Assembly: GCA_016781225.1 (NCBI GenBank)
Contig: JADDQT010000037.1
Span: 1 to 11,836, forward strand
Direction of reading: 5' to 3'
Source: Actinomycetota bacterium
Lineage (GTDB): Bacteria; Actinomycetota; Acidimicrobiia; Acidimicrobiales; GCA-2861595
Length of the DNA stretch: 11,836 nucleotides
In this document: in pieces, positions 7,095 to 11,836 of the stretch
How positions within the stretch are numbered: position 1 is the first letter of the stretch
How the letters are laid out: each line of letters starts with the position of its first letter
Program-made: the position numbers and the translations under genes
The notes under the pieces: model-generated
Told to the model about the DNA's origin: nothing
Database searches by the model: none
What the model saw: only the letters and a program-made list of their open reading frames with translations

Positions 7095-7748
7095 GTGGAC
7101 ACTTCCCCGTCGGTGAGCTGGCAGCCCACTTTGCTGGACGCGTGCACGCCCCGTCTGGAGGAATCGTTATCATCTCTGCGCCGCATCCAGCTGGACCAGT
7201 CGTCCTGGGTCGATCACGCCCCAGGGTGGGTAGGCGGATCCGACGAGCTGTTCGCCGAGCTGGTTGGCTCATGGAAGTGGGAACAGCGTTCCCGCCGGAT
7301 TTACGACCGACGGGTGGAGGAGCCGCGCCTCACCGCATGGTGGTGGGCTGCTACCGGGCGTCCGCTGAAGCCCCCGATACTCGGGCGGATGCGCGCGGTC
7401 CTGTCAACTCGCTACGGCGTGGAGTTCGACTCCATGGGACTGAACCTGTACCGGGACGGCAAGGACAGCGTGGCCTGGCACGGTGATCGCATCGCCAAGG
7501 AGATCGCCGAGCCGGTGGTGGCCATCGTGTCCGTGGGCCATCCCCGCAGGTTCCTGTTACGCCATCCCCCTACTGGGGCCAGCCGGAGCTTCGTCCTCGG
7601 TCGGGGCGACCTTCTCGTAACCGGCGGCGCCTGTCAGCGTCAGTGGCAGCACAGCGTTCCCAAGGTCGCCTCTGCCGGTCCGCGGATCAGCATCACCTTT
7701 CGCCACGGCCTCGACAGCAAGGCCTACCCTCCGTCAGCGGAAGGATGA
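7095..7748 (+). CDS. alkB: AlkB-type Fe(II)/2-oxoglutarate-dependent DNA dealkylase
   Basis: AlkB-family enzymes oxidatively remove methyl groups from 1-methyladenine and 3-methylcytosine in nucleic acids, using Fe(II), oxygen and 2-oxoglutarate and releasing formaldehyde and succinate. This 217-residue protein shows the full active site: N117-L-Y119 (2-oxoglutarate side), H129-G-D131 (iron), H186 in WQHSVPK (iron), and R197 and R203 in RISITFRH (2-oxoglutarate and substrate positioning). The RxYGVEFDSMGLNLYRDGKD stretch is typical of the bacterial and ALKBH2/3-like group. An in-frame TAG at 7083-7085 limits the start; GTG 7095 is the first possible codon and GTG 7113 an alternative. Neither has a strong Shine-Dalgarno site, so translation may depend on coupling to the gene 27 bases upstream. 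With the Ada/Ogt-type gene at the left edge, this is the second alkylation-repair enzyme in the window. It converges on recQ. Confidence 0.93.
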   Translation: MDTSPSVSWQPTLLDACTPRLEESLSSLRRIQLDQSSWVDHAPGWVGGSDELFAELVGSWKWEQRSRRIYDRRVEEPRLTAWWWAATGRPLKPPILGRMRAVLSTRYGVEFDSMGLNLYRDGKDSVAWHGDRIAKEIAEPVVAIVSVGHPRRFLLRHPPTGASRSFVLGRGDLLVTGGACQRQWQHSVPKVASAGPRISITFRHGLDSKAYPPSAEG

Positions 7749-7763
7749 AGGCTGGGAGATCGA

Positions 7764-7778
7764 CCGTCACCGTGACGG
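7764..7778. terminator. Perfect inverted repeat between convergent alkB and recQ
   Basis: CCGTCAC at 7764-7770 and GTGACGG at 7772-7778 are perfect reverse complements separated by one base. The element sits in the 45-base gap between the alkB stop and the recQ stop, where a bidirectional terminator would be expected. As RNA it would form a 6-base-pair stem with a 3-base loop. No T-run follows on either side, so it would be a hairpin of the T-less kind often reported in actinobacteria. A protein-binding site is the alternative. Confidence 0.4.
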
Positions 7779-7793
7779 CGGCGGCCATTAACG

Positions 7794-9443
7794 CTAGGGG
7801 CGCCGACCAACCTCCGGAACCCCCTGGAGCAGATCACCCTTTGTCACCAGCTCGACGGACAGTGTCTTGTAGCCAACCTCCTCGAAGAGGACCACGATGG
7901 CGTCCCCGTCGTAGCGGATCACCTGTCCGTCTCTCCATGAACTGTGCCGAACCGTGCTGCCCACGGGCCAGGGGCCGGCGTCACTTGACTCGGAACTGCC
8001 CTCTTGACAGACGTCACAGTTCCCGCACGGGCCCTCGACCGGCTCGCCGAAGTAGCTGAGCAGCACCTGCCGCCGGCACGACCGGCTCTCGGCGTAGGAG
8101 CGCACCATCTCCACGCGCGACTGCTCGGTCCGGTGATGGCGCTCCTCTGCATCGGTCGCCTCCCTGATGGCCTCGTCTGCCGAGACGTCGCCATGGGTCG
8201 CCATCCTCCCTTCGTCCGACACGTTGACGGCGCCCGACTCCTCCAGCCGGTTCAGGGCCATCGAGACGCGTGCGGCGGAGAGCCCGCTGTCTTCCTCCAG
8301 CTCCTCAAGCGGAATCGGTCTCTCGGCCTCCGCTACAACCTCGGCCACCCCCCTCAGCTGGTCGGGTTGGAGATGCCCACTTCCGGCGAAGAAGCGGCGG
8401 ATGCCGAGGTCCTCGGGGCGGTAGAACAGCACTCCCTCTGCCGGCATCCCGTCACGACCCGCTCTACCCACCTCTTGGTAATACGAGTCCAGGGAGTCGG
8501 GGACGTCGTAGTGGAACACGAAGCGGACGTCTCCCTTGTCAATACCCATCCCGAACGCTGTGGTGGCCACCACAGCGTCGATCTCGCCTTTCATGAACTT
8601 GTTGTGCACGTCGTCTCTCTGCGACCGTGGCATCGCGCCGTGATAGGCGGCTGCCCGCATGTGGGGCCCCAGCTCGGATGCCACCTCCTCGGTCCTCTTC
8701 CGGGTGGCGGCGTAGATCAGCCCCGGCTTCGGCGCTCGCTGCGTGGCCTCGATCACCGCCTGATGCTTTGCGGCGTGTTCCACGAAGCGGCGCACGGCCA
8801 GGTGGATGTTGGGACGATCGAAGCCCCGCACGATCACGACCGGGTCGGCCATGTGGAGGCGGGTGACGATCTCCTGGCGAACGGGTGGGGAAGCGGTAGC
8901 GGTGAGGGCCAGGACGACGGGGTGTCCAAGGCTCCCGACGACACGGCCGAGGGCGAGATAGTCAGGACGAAAGTCGTGGCCCCACGAGCTGATGCAGTGC
9001 GCCTCGTCCACGACCAGCAGCGAGGGTCGGGCCGCCTTCACCCGCTCGAGCATGTCCCCGTTGGCCAGCTGCTCCGGAGCGAGCAACAAGAACTCGAGCT
9101 CTCCATGGGCCAAGTCGTCGAGGGCCTCGTCACGGCGGTGCGAGGGGACCGTCGAGTTCACTTGCACGGCTCCACCGGAGTCTGTTTCCTCCAATGCCAC
9201 CACCTGATCCCGCTGTAGCGCCACCAGGGGCGACACCACCACCGTGGGACCTTCCAGCAGAGTGGCGGCGATCTGGTAGATGGCAGACTTGCCCCAGCCG
9301 GTAGGCAGCACCGCCAAGGTGTCGCTGCCTCCGAGCACCGCCTGGATGGATTCTTGCTGTCCGGGGCGAAGCTCGTCGTAGCCGAATTGCTCCCGGGCGG
9401 TGCGGACGATCCGATCTGCGGCAACGTTCGGGCTTGGCCTCAT
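7794..9443 (-). CDS. recQ: RecQ-family ATP-dependent DNA helicase, short form without HRDC
   Basis: RecQ is a 3'-5' DNA helicase acting in recombination and fork repair. The 549-residue product shows motif 0 (FGYDELRPGQQ, 20-30), motif I (PTGWGKS, 47-53), DEAH at 147-150 within VVDEAHCISSWGHDFRPDY, the FVFHYDVP and YYQEVGRAGRDG motifs, and a winged-helix part with the RecQ zinc site (CRRQVLLSYFGE, then CGNCDVC). There is no HRDC domain. The last 60 residues form a small SH3/Tudor-like module (VGSTVRHSSWRDGQVIRYD, then VVLFEEVGYKTLSV), seen in short actinobacterial RecQ proteins. In motif I the usual third glycine of PTGGGKS is W50. I chose ATG at 9443, with AGAAGG (9457-9452) eight bases upstream, over TTG at 9470, which has no such site. 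It is convergent with alkB and divergent from the phosphatase gene. Function is confident. Confidence 0.94.
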   Translation of the reverse strand: MRPSPNVAADRIVRTAREQFGYDELRPGQQESIQAVLGGSDTLAVLPTGWGKSAIYQIAATLLEGPTVVVSPLVALQRDQVVALEETDSGGAVQVNSTVPSHRRDEALDDLAHGELEFLLLAPEQLANGDMLERVKAARPSLLVVDEAHCISSWGHDFRPDYLALGRVVGSLGHPVVLALTATASPPVRQEIVTRLHMADPVVIVRGFDRPNIHLAVRRFVEHAAKHQAVIEATQRAPKPGLIYAATRKRTEEVASELGPHMRAAAYHGAMPRSQRDDVHNKFMKGEIDAVVATTAFGMGIDKGDVRFVFHYDVPDSLDSYYQEVGRAGRDGMPAEGVLFYRPEDLGIRRFFAGSGHLQPDQLRGVAEVVAEAERPIPLEELEEDSGLSAARVSMALNRLEESGAVNVSDEGRMATHGDVSADEAIREATDAEERHHRTEQSRVEMVRSYAESRSCRRQVLLSYFGEPVEGPCGNCDVCQEGSSESSDAGPWPVGSTVRHSSWRDGQVIRYDGDAIVVLFEEVGYKTLSVELVTKGDLLQGVPEVGRRP

Positions 9444-9522
9444 TCCCTCAACCTTCTGTACGGTCCCCAAGGACGAGGCCAGCTACTGAAGCCCGCCAGG
9501 ATCCTTCCGCCGCCGGAGATGA

Positions 9523-9538
9523 AGCAAACCTGTTTGCT
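9523..9538. promoter_or_regulatory. Perfect 16-base palindrome in the recQ/phosphatase divergent promoter region
   Basis: AGCAAAC at 9523-9529 and GTTTGCT at 9532-9538 are exact reverse complements with a 2-base centre (CT). It lies in the 166-base gap between divergent starts, 80 bases from recQ and 72 bases from the phosphatase start, and is locally AT-richer than its surroundings. This is the form expected of a dimeric repressor operator. It does not match the mycobacterial LexA box (GAAC, 4 bases, GTTC), since the centre here is 2 bases. The regulator is unknown. Confidence 0.5.
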
Positions 9539-9609
9539 CGGGGAGACTGCCGGTCGCAACCACTGGCGCCAGGTCTCACCGGCACCCCGCATGGCGCCCG
9601 AGGGTCCAC

Positions 9610-10860
9610 GTGGCCCAGACTGAGGACGTGACCACGGATGCGACCTGGGCTGCATCGCCGGCCAAGGCCGTAGGCGCCTTCGACCTGGTTCCTCGAATAG
9701 ATGAGCTGATCTCACGGCTTCTTCGGGCCAGCACCCGGCTGGAGCCCGACGACCTGGGGACTTTGCTTCGGTCGGAGGCCAGGCGGTGCGGCTTCGAGGA
9801 CGCCACCATCTTCCTCGTCGATCACGAGCAGCAAGTGCTCACACCGCTCCCGCCGCTGTCGGACCAACTTGTGGCCCTGGACATCGACACCACGGTGGCG
9901 GGACGGGCATTCCAGCTGGAGCGGCCCTTCAGCGTGGCCAGCGATGGCGAGGAGGGGAGTATCAGTCTCTGGTTGCCTCTCCTTGACAGCGCGGAGCGCC
10001 TCGGTGTGCTTCTTTTCCGCTCACCCGCCATGTCGGAGGAGTTGATGGCCCGCTGCGAGGACATTGCGTCCCTGGTGGCGGAGCTGATGGTGTCCAAGTC
10101 GAACTACGGGGATTCGTTGACGCTGGCCAGGAGACGGCGGCACATGACCCTTGCCGCCGAGCTGCGTTGGTCGCAGCTGCCACCACTCACCTTCACCGCC
10201 CAGCGGGTGGGCATCGCCTGTGTGCTCGAGCCTGCCTACGAGGTGGCCGGTGACGCGTTCGACTATGCCATGAACCAAGGAGTGCTCCACGTGCTCATCG
10301 TCGACGCCATGGGTCATGGGTTGGAAGCGAGCCGCATGGCCAACCTGGCGATCGCCGCCTACCGCCATTCCCGTCGGCGCCAGCTCGATCTCGAATCGAC
10401 CTTCCGAGCCGTGGACGAGGCCCTGTCCAGTCAGTTCGGCTCCGACCGTTTCGTCACCGGCCAGCTGGCCACCCTCGACTCCCACACGGGGACGCTGCGC
10501 TGGCTCAACGCCGGCCATCCCCGACCGCTGCTTCTACGCCAGGAACGGGTGGCGTCGGAGCTGGCCTGTGACCCGTCCCTCCCGTTGGGCCTGGGCGACG
10601 TACCCCAGGAGATCGCCGAGGTGTCGCTCGAGCCAGGTGATCGGCTCCTGTTCTTCACCGACGGCGTGGTGGAGGCCTCTTCACCGGAAGGCGAGCGGTT
10701 CGGCGAGGACCGGCTGGTCGACTTGACCCGCCGAGCACTGAGCGACGAACAGAGCGTCTCCGAGACGGTCCGGCGCCTGGTTCGCTCCGTCCGATCCCAT
10801 CACCAGGGTGCCTTGGACGACGACGCCACCATCCTGCTCGTCGACTGGCGCCGCGACTAA
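9610..10860 (+). CDS. GAF-PP2C (RsbU/SpoIIE-type) protein serine phosphatase
   Basis: This family dephosphorylates anti-anti-sigma factors of the RsbV/SpoIIAA type and so controls release of stress sigma factors. The 416-residue product has a GAF-like sensor at about residues 45-165 (EARRCGFEDATIFLVD, then VAGRAFQLERPFSV), a linker helix with LARRRRHMTLAAELRWSQLPP at about 174-195, and a PP2C domain at about 205-413. Metal-binding residues are visible: D215 in EVAGDAFDY, D232 in IVDAMGHGLEA (the family usually has GD.SGKG), and the DDDATILLVDW end with D404/D405; LFFTDGVVEA is also typical. No membrane segment is seen, so it is cytoplasmic. The start is GTG 9610, with GAGGG at 9600-9604 five bases upstream. 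No RsbW kinase or RsbV partner is encoded in the window. It is divergent from recQ and convergent with the acidic protein gene, 13 bases away. Confidence 0.9.
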   Translation: MAQTEDVTTDATWAASPAKAVGAFDLVPRIDELISRLLRASTRLEPDDLGTLLRSEARRCGFEDATIFLVDHEQQVLTPLPPLSDQLVALDIDTTVAGRAFQLERPFSVASDGEEGSISLWLPLLDSAERLGVLLFRSPAMSEELMARCEDIASLVAELMVSKSNYGDSLTLARRRRHMTLAAELRWSQLPPLTFTAQRVGIACVLEPAYEVAGDAFDYAMNQGVLHVLIVDAMGHGLEASRMANLAIAAYRHSRRRQLDLESTFRAVDEALSSQFGSDRFVTGQLATLDSHTGTLRWLNAGHPRPLLLRQERVASELACDPSLPLGLGDVPQEIAEVSLEPGDRLLFFTDGVVEASSPEGERFGEDRLVDLTRRALSDEQSVSETVRRLVRSVRSHHQGALDDDATILLVDWRRD

Positions 10861-10873
10861 GGCCTGGCCTGGA

Positions 10874-11320
10874 TCAGCGATCCTCGAGATACTCAGCCGC
10901 CTCCACTGCGGGATCCACGTCGTCGGCGATGTCCTCCGAAGCCACGTGCACGGCCGCCTCCTCGGCGGTCAGACCCCCGGCGCCGTCCTCGGAGAGCAGG
11001 GCCACCTCCTCGGACGTGACATCCGGGCTGTCGACCGCGGAGTCCGGGGCAATGAGGTGGCCGCCAAGGGGCCCCTCGCCGTCCAGCGCTTCCTCGCCCA
11101 CGTCTGGCTGCTCCCGTGCCGCCCGCTCGGCGATCGTCTCCTGCTGTCGCTCTTCGGACGGGGTCACCGCATAGGCCGGATCGTCTCCTGCGGCGATCGG
11201 GTAGTCCCGAGGCGCCATGAACGCTTCTTCGTTCGTCTCGATGTCGCGGCCGGGAGGGGCGTCGTACATCTCGGGTATCCCCTCGGCATCCAGGCTCTGG
11301 TCAGCTTCGTAGTCGGACAT
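10874..11320 (-). CDS. Acidic DUF5709-like hypothetical protein
   Basis: The 148-residue product is very rich in Asp, Glu and Ala, with no membrane segment or signal peptide and no catalytic motif. The segment order (an ERAAREQPDVGEE stretch, a GGHLIAPDSA stretch, a VALLSEDGAGG stretch and the LTAEEAAVHVASED end) resembles the actinobacterial DUF5709 family, which has no assigned function. Much of it is probably disordered. The ATG at 11320 is preceded by AGGAG with spacing of about 7 bases, supporting the start. The truncated VOC gene lies directly upstream on the same strand, and its frame formally runs into this gene. The phosphatase gene converges from the left, with only 13 bases between the stops. 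That the gene is real is fairly sure; the family match is made by eye. Confidence 0.72.
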   Translation of the reverse strand: MSDYEADQSLDAEGIPEMYDAPPGRDIETNEEAFMAPRDYPIAAGDDPAYAVTPSEERQQETIAERAAREQPDVGEEALDGEGPLGGHLIAPDSAVDSPDVTSEEVALLSEDGAGGLTAEEAAVHVASEDIADDVDPAVEAAEYLEDR

Positions 11321-11535
11321 CCGCCACTCCTACCCGCCGGCCTCGGAGGCGAACCTCGAAGGCCGAGGAGCAGGCGCACAGCCGCCAGGTCGAAGAACGC
11401 CAGTCCGGGCGGGTCGAACCTGGCGAGGAAGGAGGCACTCAGCGTGTCGCGGTAGAACTCCACGGCGCGGTCCAGGTCGGTGGCTCGCTGAGCCACCTGG
11501 CGAATGCCTCCGACACCCGTGGCGGCCTCAGCCAC
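11164..11535 (-). pseudogene. C-terminally truncated VOC (glyoxalase-fold) gene
   Basis: From GTG 11535 the product begins with a clear VOC half-domain: VGGIRQVAQRATDLDRAVEF, then YRDTLSASFLARFDPPGLAF and FDLAAVRLLLGL, covering the first beta-alpha-beta-beta-beta module to about residue 57. The expected second module is absent. After about position 11365 the frame becomes Arg/Pro/Ser-rich and reads out of frame into the acidic protein gene, stopping only at 11164. I therefore read the gene as broken, with its second half lost at or near the boundary with the downstream gene. The start overlaps the upstream cupin gene's stop by 8 bases (11528-11535), with GAAGG placed for translation, so initiation still looks intact and coupled. 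A frameshift instead of a deletion is less likely, as I see no continuation in the other frames. A genuine short half-domain product cannot be excluded. Confidence 0.65.
11331..11355 (-). promoter_or_regulatory. Possible SigF/SigB-type promoter just before the acidic protein gene
   Basis: On the minus strand GGTTC (11355-11351) and GGGTA (11335-11331) are spaced by 15 bases, again resembling the general-stress sigma pattern. The start point would fall only a few bases before the ATG at 11320, giving a nearly leaderless transcript, although an AGGAG is also present there. The GC-rich context makes chance likely. Confidence 0.2.
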
Positions 11536-11836
11536 GTTTGCCTTCAGCGTCGACGATCTCGAGGAGGCCCTCTCGCACGAGGCGGCGCACCAGGGTGAGC
11601 CGGCTGCCCTCGTCCAGGTGCTCGGCCAGCTCACCGACGGCGAAGCGGTCGCTGGCGGCGATCCAGCGCATGACCGGCTCCAGCTCAAGGGGCATGACCA
11701 GCTCCCGGTCACCCAACAGGCAGGAGAGCCCGCTCGGGCCCGGGCGCGCGAGACAGACCGAACCCTCACGCCGCCGCACCGAGGAGCTGTCGTCCACCTG
11801 GCCGAGGGCCATGAGCTGGCCCAGCTGACCGGTGAG
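11528..11836 (-). CDS. C-terminal part of a JmjC/cupin-type oxygenase, 5' end outside window
   Basis: The frame is open from the right edge of the window to TGA at 11530-11528, giving 102 codons. The end matches the C-terminal winged-helix domain of bacterial JmjC/cupin oxygenases (ribosomal oxygenase-like, YcfD-related proteins): SSVRRREGSV, a LLGDRELVMPLELEPVMRWI strand-helix stretch, DRFAVGELAEHLDEGSRLTL and VRRLVREGLLEIVDAEGK. The catalytic HxD...H iron site belongs to the missing N-terminal part. In-frame ATG at 11812 is an internal methionine, because the reading frame continues with LTGQLGQL before it. The gene overlaps the VOC remnant by 8 bases, showing translational coupling. Substrate is unknown; known relatives hydroxylate ribosomal proteins. 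Assignment is by recognition of the C-terminal domain only. Confidence 0.7.
   Translation of the reverse strand, partial: LTGQLGQLMALGQVDDSSSVRRREGSVCLARPGPSGLSCLLGDRELVMPLELEPVMRWIAASDRFAVGELAEHLDEGSRLTLVRRLVREGLLEIVDAEGKRG

Noticed and set aside
8004..9218. Open frame of about 400 codons on the plus strand opposite recQ
   Set aside because: It lies wholly inside recQ, is rich in His, Gly and Val from antisense codon bias, and shows no domain or ribosome binding site.
9523..9538. Palindrome as a LexA (SOS) box
   Set aside because: The actinobacterial LexA box has GAAC and GTTC separated by 4 bases; here AAAC and GTTT are separated by 2.
1..11836. Defence system, prophage, insertion sequence, CRISPR array or tRNA
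   Set aside because: No transposase, integrase, phage or nuclease module, no direct-repeat array and no tRNA-like cloverleaf was seen; RecQ and AlkB here look like ordinary chromosomal repair genes.

Overview
The window is strongly GC-rich, with codons ending mostly in G or C, frequent GTG and TTG starts, tight gene packing and families common in high-GC Gram-positives: HHE hemerythrins, a DUF2231-Rieske protein, a DUF5709-like acidic protein, an RsbU-type phosphatase and a short RecQ with an SH3-like tail. I infer an actinobacterium, possibly an uncultured soil or Acidimicrobiia-like lineage. The lineage is inference only. I see no rRNA, tRNA, CRISPR array, insertion sequence, attachment site or origin, and no gene-free stretch over 300 bases. 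The longest gaps are 5560-5789, 544-720, 9444-9609 and 3213-3383.

Layout. On the left edge, a minus-strand Ada/Ogt-type O6-alkylguanine methyltransferase runs off the window before its catalytic cysteine. Divergent from it, on the plus strand, lie a ferredoxin-NADP reductase-like flavoprotein and an HHE hemerythrin. Converging on these is a minus-strand membrane protein with a C-terminal Rieske domain, whose first histidine ligand is a tyrosine. Back on the plus strand come an SRPBCC protein with a hydrophobic N-terminus and a zinc-dependent formaldehyde-dehydrogenase-like enzyme. After a 230-base gap there is a run of a second hemerythrin, a two-helix membrane stress protein and an AlkB dioxygenase. 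This run converges on a minus-strand RecQ helicase. RecQ is divergent from a GAF-PP2C (RsbU/SpoIIE-type) phosphatase, with a perfect 16-base palindrome between them. The right end is all minus strand: the C-terminus of a JmjC/cupin oxygenase, a VOC (glyoxalase-fold) gene that overlaps it and loses its second half, and the acidic DUF5709-like protein.

How it fits together. The region looks like a chromosomal stress, redox and DNA-repair neighbourhood, not a mobile or defence island. Two direct-reversal repair enzymes for alkylated DNA (Ada/Ogt and AlkB), a RecQ helicase and a formaldehyde-dehydrogenase-family enzyme (AlkB releases formaldehyde) sit with oxygen- or NO-type iron proteins and an RsbU-like phosphatase of the kind that controls general-stress sigma factors. 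Two sites loosely resembling SigF/SigB promoters fit that theme but are weak. I found no convincing wholly new system. The most checkable oddities are the Rieske ligand change, the decayed ends of the Ada-like and VOC genes, and the palindrome upstream of recQ.
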